Source: Zoogloea sp. (GTDB lineage Bacteria; Pseudomonadota; Gammaproteobacteria; Burkholderiales; Rhodocyclaceae). Taken from it: a DNA stretch of 37,579 nucleotides. The notes under the pieces were generated by a model. The model worked only from the letters and a program-made list of their open reading frames with translations. It was not told the origin of the DNA and made no database searches. Positions within the stretch are counted from its first letter, which is position 1; every line of letters starts with the position of its first letter. The DNA lies in the NCBI RefSeq assembly GCF_028693495.1, contig NZ_JAQUVG010000023.1:1-37579 (forward strand), written 5' to 3'. This document shows, in pieces, positions 16,928 to 25,951 of this stretch. The translations under genes and the position numbers were made by a program.

Positions 16928-16972
16928 GTTTAAGGCTCATGGAGGTGGGGCTGTTACAGTTTCATGATGCCC

Positions 16973-16992
16973 GTGTTGCGAACATGCAACAC
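16973..16992. promoter_or_regulatory. Palindrome upstream of the porin gene, possible operator
   Basis: GTGTTGC (16973-16979), six bases, GCAACAC (16986-16992): a perfect seven-base inverted repeat about 155 bases before the porin ATG. It has no T-run and lies just after a terminator, so a regulator binding site is more likely than a terminator. The binding protein is unknown. Confidence 0.4.
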
Positions 16993-17028
16993 TTGTCCTG
17001 CTGCCGCGCCCAAAAAACAACGCTGTCC

Positions 17029-17058
17029 TTGCCCTGGGGTTTCCCTAACACCCACAAT
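17029..17058 (+). promoter_or_regulatory. Weak promoter candidate for the porin gene
   Basis: TTGCCC (17029-17034), an 18-base spacer and CACAAT (17053-17058), four of six matches in each box. It would give a leader of about 80 bases. Confidence 0.35.
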
Positions 17059-17144
17059 GCAGGCCAACTTCTCGTTAGAGAGGTGAAATTGGTCAGCCCC
17101 GCCGCAAGCGGAGCGCGCCAGTCTTCAATCATGAGGAGAAACAT

Positions 17145-18308
17145 ATGCAAAAGAAACTGATCGCTCTGGCCGTTGCTGGCCTGGCTTCCACCGGTGCCTT
17201 CGCTCAAGCCAACGTGACCGTTTACGGCGTGGCTGACGCTTCCTTCGATGTGGTCAAGATTGCTGGCGATGCCAACAACGAGCTGGGCAACACCACCCGC
17301 GTGTCCACCAACTCCTCCCTGATCGGTTTCAAGGGTGCCGAGTCCCTGGGCAACGGCCTGACCGCCGTGTTCCAGTTTGAATCCGCTGTCGGTTTCGACA
17401 ACGGTGGTGCTCTGGGCACTTCCCGTGACAGCTTCGTTGGCCTGTCCGGCGGCTTCGGTACCGTCGTTCTGGGTAACCTGACCGGCCCGACCCGCGCTCT
17501 GGGCGCTGCCCTGGACGTGAACAGCGGTGCGACCGGCATCGGCGCGAACACCGCCCTGCTGGGCAAGCTGGGCAACAACCTGATCGGCACCACCGACGCC
17601 AACGGCAACTACGGCGGCGGCTCCACCTGCGGCCGTTCCACCGTTTGCGCATCGATCTTCGATACCCGCTGGAAGAACGCCATTGCCTACGTTTCCCCGA
17701 CCTTCGCTGGCCTGAACGCCACCTTCGCGTACGTCGCCAACGAAAACAAGGCCCTGAACGGTCTGACCCCGGCCAACACCACCGGCTTCGACACCGGCCT
17801 GAAGTACGCCAACGGCCCGATCATGGCTGCCGTGACCTACAACGCCGTGTACACCAACAACGCCGCTGATCTGAAGATCTCCGACTTCCGCGTTGGTGGT
17901 TCCTACAACTTCGGCGCTGCATCCGTCCGTGCCCTGTTCGATCTGGCCCGTGCTGACAATTTCGGCGGCAACAAGGTTACCCAGGCTGTCTGGGGTCTGG
18001 GCGCCACCTACAACGTGACCCCCGCTTCCAAGCTGGTCGGTCAGGTGTACGTTGCGCGTGACCTGAAGGTCAACGGCTCCAGCGCTGATGATAGCGGTGC
18101 CAAGCTGTTCACCTTTGGTGTCGAGCACAGCCTGTCCAAGCGCACCATGCTGAAGGCCACCTACTCCATGGTCAACAACGACAAGCTGGCTTCCTACGAC
18201 TACGGCATCAACGCCGCTGGCGTGAACGCCGGTGCTCTGCCTGTTGGCGCTTCCACCCTGGGCGCCACCGTGCAAGGCGTGTCCCTCGGCCTGCGTCACA
18301 CCTTCTAA
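17145..18308 (+). CDS. General porin, Omp32-like trimeric beta-barrel
   Basis: An outer-membrane porin of 387 residues that lets small solutes, often anions in this betaproteobacterial family, cross the outer membrane. A signal peptide MQKKLIALAVAGLASTGAFA is followed by the typical mature start ANVTVYGVADASFD. The chain ends with LGLRHTF, the terminal Phe recognised by the BAM complex. Strand-turn repeats run throughout, and FKGAESLGNGL and the DSFVGLSGGFGTVVLGN segment are family hallmarks. An unusual pair of cysteines (GGSTCGRSTVCA, about residues 162-168) could form a disulfide in an external loop. Codon use is very uniform and optimised, an ATGAGGAGA ribosome site precedes the ATG, and two terminators follow, pointing to high expression. 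Confidence 0.95.
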   Translation: MQKKLIALAVAGLASTGAFAQANVTVYGVADASFDVVKIAGDANNELGNTTRVSTNSSLIGFKGAESLGNGLTAVFQFESAVGFDNGGALGTSRDSFVGLSGGFGTVVLGNLTGPTRALGAALDVNSGATGIGANTALLGKLGNNLIGTTDANGNYGGGSTCGRSTVCASIFDTRWKNAIAYVSPTFAGLNATFAYVANENKALNGLTPANTTGFDTGLKYANGPIMAAVTYNAVYTNNAADLKISDFRVGGSYNFGAASVRALFDLARADNFGGNKVTQAVWGLGATYNVTPASKLVGQVYVARDLKVNGSSADDSGAKLFTFGVEHSLSKRTMLKATYSMVNNDKLASYDYGINAAGVNAGALPVGASTLGATVQGVSLGLRHTF

Positions 18309-18336
18309 TTCAGACTCCGTCTGAATCTGGAATCGA

Positions 18337-18360
18337 CGGGCACCTTCGGGTGCCCGTTTT
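18337..18360 (+). terminator. Porin terminator 1, UUCG tetraloop
   Basis: CGGGCACC (18337-18344), TTCG loop, GGTGCCCG (18349-18356), then TTTT. The extra-stable UUCG loop caps a perfect eight-base stem. Confidence 0.9.
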
Positions 18361-18363
18361 CAT

Positions 18364-18395
18364 GGGGCGGCCGCTGTGCCGCCCCAGTCTTTTTT
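18364..18395 (+). terminator. Porin terminator 2, tandem
   Basis: GGGGCGGC (18364-18371), six-base loop, GCCGCCCC (18378-18385), then AGTC and six T (18390-18395). It follows the first terminator by only three bases. Confidence 0.75.
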
Positions 18396-18564
18396 GATGC
18401 CTCCTGGACCGTGTGATGTTTGCCCGCTGACAGCCGAGGGGATGTCTGGCCTGGCTGAGGTCTTGCGTCAGGAGCCCTGGGGGCAAAAGGGGTGTCAGGT
18501 GGTATGGGATGCGCGGGGAGGGCAGGCCCGTGCCACCCTGCAGGAAGCGCCGGCCCACAAGAAA

Positions 18565-18594
18565 CAACCCGTGACGCGGTGGCGTGACGGGTTG
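18565..18594 (-). terminator. Hairpin terminator downstream of proB
   Basis: Arms 18565-18577 and 18582-18594 pair at 12 of 13 positions with a four-base loop. On the minus strand a T-rich tract (TTGTTTCTTG) overlaps the end of the stem, 40 bases after the proB stop. Confidence 0.6.
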
Positions 18595-18634
18595 CTCGTG
18601 GTGGAGGGCGACCGGCCCCCGGCGTGTGCCGGTT

Positions 18635-20933
<2,299 letters not shown>

Positions 20934-20947
20934 TCAGGCCCTGAATG

Positions 20948-20977
20948 AAAAAAAGCCCTATCGCGAGATAGGGCTTT
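20948..20977 (-). terminator. Terminator after rpmA, before obgE
   Basis: Read on the minus strand, AAAGCCCTATC, a four-base loop and GATAGGGCTTT (arms 20967-20977 and 20952-20962) are followed by T down to 20948. The perfect 11-base stem separates the ribosomal protein genes from obgE. Confidence 0.9.
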
Positions 20978-20996
20978 GAATACGTGCGAGCTGAAC

Positions 20997-21260
20997 TTAT
21001 TCAGCAGCGGGCACGATGTTCACGGTGCGACGCTTGCTGGCGCCCTTGACGGTGAACTGAACGGTGCCTTCGGTCAGCGCGAACAGGGTGTGATCCTTGC
21101 CGATGCCGACGTTTTCGCCCGGGTGGTATTCGGTGCCGCGCTGGCGAACGATGATGTTGCCGGCGAGGACGAACTGACCGCCGTAGCGCTTGACGCCTAG
21201 ACGTTTGCTTTCTGAGTCGCGACCGTTACGGGAACTGCCGCCAGCTTTTTTGTGTGCCAT
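20997..21260 (-). CDS. rpmA: 50S ribosomal protein L27
   Basis: L27 (87 residues) lies at the peptidyl-transferase centre of the large subunit, with its N-terminal arm reaching the P-site tRNA. The arm [18 protein letters not shown] is fully conserved here without the cleavable extension found in Firmicutes. The [18 protein letters not shown] and [11 protein letters not shown] segments are typical. The start follows an AAGGAG ribosome site and lies 12 bases after the rplU stop, giving the standard rplU-rpmA operon. Confidence 0.98.
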   Translation of the reverse strand: MAHKKAGGSSRNGRDSESKRLGVKRYGGQFVLAGNIIVRQRGTEYHPGENVGIGKDHTLFALTEGTVQFTVKGASKRRTVNIVPAAE

Positions 21261-21272
21261 GTCGGTTTCTCC

Positions 21273-21584
21273 TTAAGCCGAGATCGCGTCGATGCGCAGC
21301 TCGGTGTAGTTCTGACGGTGACCCTGATGCTTCTGGTAGTGCTTGCGGCGACGCATCTTGAAGATCTTGATCTTGTCGTGGCGGCCGTGGGAAACCACGG
21401 TTGCCGTGACGGTGGCGCCAGCGACCACGGGGGTGCCGATCTTCACAGACTCGCCTTCGCCGACCATGAAGACCTGGTCGAGGGTGATTTGCGAGTCCAC
21501 GTCAGCCGGTATCTGTTCTACTTTGAGTTTTTCGCCGACGACGACACGATACTGCTTGCCGCCGGTTTTTATGACCGCGTACAT
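21273..21584 (-). CDS. rplU: 50S ribosomal protein L21
   Basis: L21 (103 residues) is an early-assembling large-subunit protein that binds 23S rRNA and contacts L20. The sequence [20 protein letters not shown] and the C-terminal [19 protein letters not shown] signature identify it directly. A GGAG ribosome site precedes the ATG by seven bases. It is the first gene of rplU-rpmA and has a near-consensus promoter on the minus strand about 40 bases upstream. Confidence 0.98.
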   Translation of the reverse strand: MYAVIKTGGKQYRVVVGEKLKVEQIPADVDSQITLDQVFMVGEGESVKIGTPVVAGATVTATVVSHGRHDKIKIFKMRRRKHYQKHQGHRQNYTELRIDAISA

Positions 21585-21622
21585 GGATGTACTCCGAGTA
21601 AAGAGTTTTCAGGGAACGCGGC

Positions 21623-21651
21623 AGTATATTGATCCGATGGAGGAATGTCAA
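21623..21651 (-). promoter_or_regulatory. Near-consensus sigma-70 promoter for rplU-rpmA
   Basis: On the minus strand, TTGACA (21651-21646), a 17-base spacer and TATACT (21628-21623). The -35 is perfect and the -10 matches five of six, fitting a highly expressed ribosomal operon. Confidence 0.9.
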
Positions 21652-21672
21652 TGAGCGTTCCGGGGCGTGAGG

Positions 21673-21694
21673 CGGGGTCATGTCAGTGACCCCG
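21673..21694 (-). terminator. Hairpin after the PstS-like gene
   Basis: CGGGGTCA (21673-21680), six-base loop and TGACCCCG (21687-21694) form a perfect eight-base stem four bases past the stop of the upstream minus-strand gene. No U-run follows, so termination strength is uncertain. Confidence 0.5.
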
Positions 21695-21698
21695 AGGT

Positions 21699-22124
21699 TC
21701 AGGGAAGCCGGAGCACGACGTAAAGCCTGGGGGCCGCTTCGCCGGAGGGCAGGTAGCCGATGACGTGAGGTGTCTCACCCAGCCACTGGAGGGCCTCGTT
21801 CAAGGACTGGGCTTCCCGGGGCGGGGTGGCGCGGCCGGTGAACACCTGCCTGGACCAGTAGGCCCGGATCTGGGCTGGATTTTTACCTGTCAGTTTCAGA
21901 TAGAAGTCATCCCTGATGGGGCCCGGGGGAAGGTCCACCAGCTTGACCGGCGTGCCGTCGGGCAGGGTTGTGGTACGCCCGAGGAACAGGGCTTCCACCT
22001 GGTTGCGCTTGAGTTCGATCGGCCGGCCGGCACCAGCCTGGCTGGTCACAACCACGATTTCGCCCCGGGCTGCCTGGGCAAGCAGCAGCGGGAAGATCAG
22101 GGTAAGGAAGGGCAGCACACGCAC
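21699..22124 (-). CDS. Small PstS-like periplasmic protein
   Basis: A 141-residue exported protein with a signal peptide ending near AARG. The mature part (IVVVTSQAGAGRPIELKRNQVEALFLGRTT-type start, then FYLKLTGKNPAQIRAYWSRQVFTGRATPP) resembles one lobe of PstS-like phosphate-binding proteins, in which such short stand-alone versions are often annotated as phosphate ABC transporter substrate-binding proteins. It is too short to be a full two-lobe binding protein, and no ABC transporter genes are adjacent. It starts nine bases after the stop of an outer-membrane protein gene that is itself coupled to a GGDEF/EAL sensor. A role as a periplasmic ligand-sensing or regulatory partner is therefore plausible but unproven; no ligand can be named. 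Confidence 0.75.
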   Translation of the reverse strand: MRVLPFLTLIFPLLLAQAARGEIVVVTSQAGAGRPIELKRNQVEALFLGRTTTLPDGTPVKLVDLPPGPIRDDFYLKLTGKNPAQIRAYWSRQVFTGRATPPREAQSLNEALQWLGETPHVIGYLPSGEAAPRLYVVLRLP

Positions 22125-22133
22125 GCGGGTGAC

Positions 22134-23327
22134 CTAGAAAACGAAATCCAGGGAGACACTCAGCACATGGACCGTGTCAGGCGGGATCTGATAGTTGGTG
22201 GTGGCCGCTTCGGTCAGAAAGCTCCCGCGGCTCTCCCCTGCGGGTTTGATCCTTTCCAGCTGGGCTTTCAGCGCAAGGTTGCGTGCCGCATCCCAGCGGG
22301 CGCCCAGGGCGAGGGAGGCCTGGGCCTTGTTGCGGGAGGCGTTGAAGGTACGCAGGAGTCCGGCGAGCCGGGGGTCGGCGAGCTCCGCTGCGCTGACCGG
22401 GCCGTCCTGGGTCTGACGGGCGATCGTGAAGTAGGGCATCAGGGGGCCGGAGCGATGGCCACCGGCGAAGTACCAGCCGTGGGCGTCGGGCATGTAACGG
22501 TCTGCCCGGCGCTGGACATATTCTCCGATGGCGAGCCAGTTGCCTTCTTCCCACTGAAACCCTGCCGAACTGAAGCGCGCCTTGCCCTTCTCGCCGCTCA
22601 GCTCGTCCATTACGCCAGCATTGCCACTGGCTTCGAACTGGGTGCGCAGGAACTGGGTGAACGGGTCTCTCCAGAGCACATGGACCTGAGCGCGGGCATG
22701 GGTGAATTGCAGGTTCAGGTTGCCCCGGGCCAGGCTGAGCTTGAGGCCCCGGGTGTTGCGCATGTGGCTGCTGCCCTCGCGGATCGTCACCGCGCTGTTG
22801 CCCATCATCGCCTGCAGCTCGAGGGCCGTATCCAGGAGCGTGTAGCGGTACAGGAGGTCGCCTCCGTCCAGCTCGGAGAACAGGTTGAGGGCATAGACCT
22901 CGATGGGGGGGCGCACCCAGGGGGTGATGTAATTGACGTTGAGGGCGTCGGAGAACATGAAAAAGGGCGTCCGCGTCCGTCCGGTGCGCAGGGTCAGTGC
23001 GGGGGTGATCCGGTAGCGCAGGAAGGCCCAGGTGATCTGGGGGGTGTAGGTGTCTCCAGGCTGTTTGCGGGTGACGGCCTGTACCGTGAAGTCCAGGGTG
23101 TCGGAAATGCGCCCGGTTCCTTGCAGTCCGAACACCGAGTCCACGCTGGGGTCAAGGGTGCTGCCCGCGCCGCTGTCCTGAAGCAGGTTGCTGCGAAAGC
23201 GGTAGTCGTCCCGATCGGAGCGCACCACGCCCAGGGTGGCAAAGCCGGTGAGGTCGTAGCGGGGGGCCGCGGTGTCGGCCAGGGCGCAACTGCTCACCAG
23301 CAAGAGCAGGCAAAGTGGTGTCTTCAT
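22134..23327 (-). CDS. Putative outer-membrane beta-barrel protein (uncharacterised)
   Basis: A 397-residue protein with a signal sequence (MKTPLCLLLLVSSCALA) and amphipathic beta-strand pattern throughout, ending in VSLDFVF with the terminal Phe of outer-membrane barrels. Motifs such as YDLTGFATLGVVRSD at the mature start and LRTGRTRTPFFMFSD resemble phosphate-selective or carbohydrate porin-like families, but I cannot assign a specific family. A Cys at residue 14 in VSSC could be read as a lipobox; the ALA cleavage site is more likely. The ATG ending at 23327 overlaps the stop of the GGDEF/EAL gene as ATGA; an ATG nine bases earlier is an alternative. Middle gene of a three-gene minus-strand cassette. 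Confidence 0.75.
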   Translation of the reverse strand: MKTPLCLLLLVSSCALADTAAPRYDLTGFATLGVVRSDRDDYRFRSNLLQDSGAGSTLDPSVDSVFGLQGTGRISDTLDFTVQAVTRKQPGDTYTPQITWAFLRYRITPALTLRTGRTRTPFFMFSDALNVNYITPWVRPPIEVYALNLFSELDGGDLLYRYTLLDTALELQAMMGNSAVTIREGSSHMRNTRGLKLSLARGNLNLQFTHARAQVHVLWRDPFTQFLRTQFEASGNAGVMDELSGEKGKARFSSAGFQWEEGNWLAIGEYVQRRADRYMPDAHGWYFAGGHRSGPLMPYFTIARQTQDGPVSAAELADPRLAGLLRTFNASRNKAQASLALGARWDAARNLALKAQLERIKPAGESRGSFLTEAATTNYQIPPDTVHVLSVSLDFVF

Positions 23328-25804
23328 GAGTGGCATCCCGGAGCGGGCATGCGGATGGCGAGCCAGTCGCTGGCCTGCTCTGCCGGCAGGGCCTGGGAGA
23401 ACAGGTAGCCCTGTCCGAAGTCGCACTCCAGCTCGGCCAGCAGGCGGGCCTGGGCGGGAGACTCGATGCACTCGGCGATCACGCTGATGCCGAGTTCGTG
23501 GGCCAGGCGGATGGTGGCGCCGACGATGGCCCTCAGGCGGGTGTCGTTTTCAATCTCGCGGATGAAGGAACCGTCCAGCTTGATGGTGTCGCAGGGGATC
23601 GAGTGGAGATAGCTGAGGGACGAGTAGCCGGTGCCGAAATCGTCGATCAGGATCTTGAGGCCACGGGCACGCAGCTGCGCCAGTTGATGGATGGCCAGCT
23701 CCCGGCGGCTCACCAGGGTGCCTTCGGTGATTTCCAGCTTGAGTACGCTGGGCGGGAGTCCGTGGCTTTCGATGCAGGTGACGATCTGTTCGGCCAGGTC
23801 ACTCTGGTTGAGCTGCCGGGGGGACAGGTTGACGCTGATGGAGAGGTGCTCGTCAGCCAGCCCGGCGGCACGCCAGGCGGTCAGGCTGAGGCAGCTCTGG
23901 TTGAGCATCTGCATGCCGAGATCGTGGATCAGGTCGAGGGACTCGGCCATCGGGATGAAGGCGTCCGGACCGATTCGCCGGGTGCTGGCGTCCGGCCAGC
24001 GGACCAGGGCTTCGAAGCCGGCGACCTGTCCGCTGTGCAGTGCGACGATGGGCTGGAAGTGGGCCTGCAGCGCTCCGTTGCCCAGGGCGGCCCGCAGTTC
24101 GGATTCGAGCTGCAGGTCATGGAGGACCTGCTGGTGCATCGGGGCCTGGAACAGGGTGATGGTGTCGTCCGTGCTGCTGCGGGAACGGTGCATGGCATTG
24201 TCGGCGTCCCGCATCAGGTCCTCCGCCCGGTCGAAGCCGCCGCTGCCCAGGGCCACCCCGATGCGGGTCTTGGGGTAGAGGGTGTGGCCGTTGAGGTTGG
24301 CACTCCCGGCCAGGCGCTCCTGCAGGCTGCGGGACAGGCGGATGGCTTCGGCAGCATCGGGAATGTCGTTGAGCAGCAGCGCGAACTGGTCCCCGCCGAT
24401 GCGTCCCACCACATCACCGGGGCGGGACAGATCCTTGATGCGGCTGGCCATCAGCCGCAGCAGGTCGTCGCCGGCGGAGTAACCGAGGCTGTCGTTGATC
24501 ACGTGAAAGCGTTCGATATTGATGTGGAGAACGGCAAACTGATTGCCCTGGGCCCGGTCTGCGTGAAGGAGTGCGTTCTGCAGGTGCTCGACAAAGAGGG
24601 CCCGGTTGGACAGGCCGGTGAGTCCGTCGTGGAGGGCGTCGTGAAGCAGCTGCTCTTCCGCCCGCTTGCGCAGGTGAATGTCGCTGATGGAGCCGGCCAT
24701 CCGGATGCTCCGCCCTGAGGCCGGGTCGTGCCGGGCGATGCCCCGGACGAGGATCCAGCGGTAGTCCCCGTCGGCGTGGCGGGTCCGCAGCTCTGCATGC
24801 AGATGGGTGGTTTCGCCCTTCAGGTGGGCGATCAGGCGCAAGCGGAAGGTTTCCCGGTCGTCTCCGTGGATCATGGCCGTCGCCAGGGCCGGGTTGCCTT
24901 GCAGGCTGTGATTGTCGAGGCCCAGGATCTCGTGGAAGCGCGGAGCGAAATAGCAGGTGTCGGCCAGGATGTCCCAGTCCCACAGCCCGTCATTGGCGGC
25001 GTGGGTGGCGAGGGCGTAGCGCTCCTCGCTCAGGACCAGCTGGCGGGTGGTGGACTCCAGTTCGACGATGCGGGCCTGGAGGGCGTCGGCCATGCGGTTG
25101 AAGTGGCGGCAGAGCTGGGTGAGTTCGTCATTTCCCCGCTCGGGAATCCGGTGGCCCAGCTCGCCCGCGGCAATGGCCTGACTGCCCCGCAGCAGGTGGC
25201 TCAGGTTGCGTGTCATCAGATAACCGAGGGTGCCGAGCAGGGCCAGGGTGAGGAGGATCTCGACACTGGCGATGAGGACCCCCTGGCTGAGGATGTGCTG
25301 TCTGGCCTGGGCCAGGATCGCCACCGAGACCCCGAACTGGAGGAAGCCGACTTCGTTGCGCTCGAGGAGCAGGGGCCGCCGGATGTGGATCAGGTGTTTG
25401 CCCTGCCCGGGCCCGGTCTGGAGCGACTCGAGGGCATCGGGTGGGGGCAGGGTGTCCAGGGCAGGCAGGCCGGCGGCAACCCGCGTCCGGCCTCTGGCAT
25501 CCACGATCCGCACATAGACCAGGCCTTCCTGGGCTTCATGGAGCAGTTCGCCCAGGGCATCCTGGAGTTCCGCGTAGCGCCCCTGGGGAATGTAGGCATC
25601 CGTGACGACGTTGAGGATGGCAGCGTTCTGGGACACCAGGGTCTGCAGGCTGGCGTTGGTGGCGTCATTCATGAGGCGCCCGCTGTTGGCCAGCAGCAGG
25701 GTCAGCATCACGACCTGGACCACGGTACTGGCCAGAAGGAGACGCACCCGGATCGGGAGTGTTCCGAAAAGGGTCTGGACGAAGCGGTTGGCGGGGCCGT
25801 GCAT
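23324..25804 (-). CDS. Membrane sensor with HAMP, PAS, degenerate GGDEF and EAL domains
   Basis: An inner-membrane c-di-GMP enzyme of 826 residues. Transmembrane helices at about 20-40 and 174-197 enclose a periplasmic domain of about 130 residues. HAMP (about 196-248), PAS (about 258-385), GGDEF (about 395-555) and EAL (about 565-815) follow. The GGDEF signature reads GGDQF (470-474), losing the metal-binding Glu, but the RxxD inhibitory site (RPGD, 461-464) is kept at exact spacing. The EAL domain keeps EAL (598-600), NLS, the EITEG, DDFGTGYSS and KLD segments and a Glu in AECIE, so c-di-GMP hydrolysis is likely, possibly gated by ligand at the GGDEF I-site. Start at 25804 chosen over upstream ATG codons lacking homologous residues. 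Coupled by ATGA overlap to the barrel gene downstream. Confidence 0.9.
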   Translation of the reverse strand: MHGPANRFVQTLFGTLPIRVRLLLASTVVQVVMLTLLLANSGRLMNDATNASLQTLVSQNAAILNVVTDAYIPQGRYAELQDALGELLHEAQEGLVYVRIVDARGRTRVAAGLPALDTLPPPDALESLQTGPGQGKHLIHIRRPLLLERNEVGFLQFGVSVAILAQARQHILSQGVLIASVEILLTLALLGTLGYLMTRNLSHLLRGSQAIAAGELGHRIPERGNDELTQLCRHFNRMADALQARIVELESTTRQLVLSEERYALATHAANDGLWDWDILADTCYFAPRFHEILGLDNHSLQGNPALATAMIHGDDRETFRLRLIAHLKGETTHLHAELRTRHADGDYRWILVRGIARHDPASGRSIRMAGSISDIHLRKRAEEQLLHDALHDGLTGLSNRALFVEHLQNALLHADRAQGNQFAVLHINIERFHVINDSLGYSAGDDLLRLMASRIKDLSRPGDVVGRIGGDQFALLLNDIPDAAEAIRLSRSLQERLAGSANLNGHTLYPKTRIGVALGSGGFDRAEDLMRDADNAMHRSRSSTDDTITLFQAPMHQQVLHDLQLESELRAALGNGALQAHFQPIVALHSGQVAGFEALVRWPDASTRRIGPDAFIPMAESLDLIHDLGMQMLNQSCLSLTAWRAAGLADEHLSISVNLSPRQLNQSDLAEQIVTCIESHGLPPSVLKLEITEGTLVSRRELAIHQLAQLRARGLKILIDDFGTGYSSLSYLHSIPCDTIKLDGSFIREIENDTRLRAIVGATIRLAHELGISVIAECIESPAQARLLAELECDFGQGYLFSQALPAEQASDWLAIRMPAPGCHS

Positions 25805-25920
25805 GGATGGGATTATGCACGAACGGATATTAAATCCGGGTGCTCCCATGCAAAATGGCACACCCGGGGCAGGGCTGTGGCTGGGTCCGGGGAGGGCGCC
25901 CCTCCCCAGACCGGACAACC

Positions 25921-25950
25921 GGGGCTGCCTGCCGCAGCCCCGCTGCGGGG
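25921..25950 (-). terminator. GC-rich hairpins just after glnS
   Basis: GGGGCTGC (25921-25928) pairs with GCAGCCCC (25934-25941), and the overlapping CCCCGC-T-GCGGGG (25938-25950) offers an alternative stem directly at the glnS stop. No U-run follows on the minus strand, so this may terminate weakly. Another GC palindrome lies at 25889-25907. Confidence 0.4.
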
Positions 25951-25951
25951 T

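Larger units (their letters stand above)
18309..18634. other. Intergenic stretch between porin and proB
   Basis: This 326-base gap between convergent genes has no convincing coding region. It starts with a TTCAGAC-TCC-GTCTGAA inverted repeat (18309-18325), holds two plus-strand terminators and one minus-strand hairpin terminator for proB, and between about 18396 and 18560 I see nothing recognisable. Confidence 0.6.

Noticed and set aside
16962-18299. 445-codon minus-strand open frame opposite the porin
   Set aside because: The plus strand has a porin with signal peptide, terminal Phe, ribosome site and terminators; the antisense product is Gly/Val/Gln repeats.
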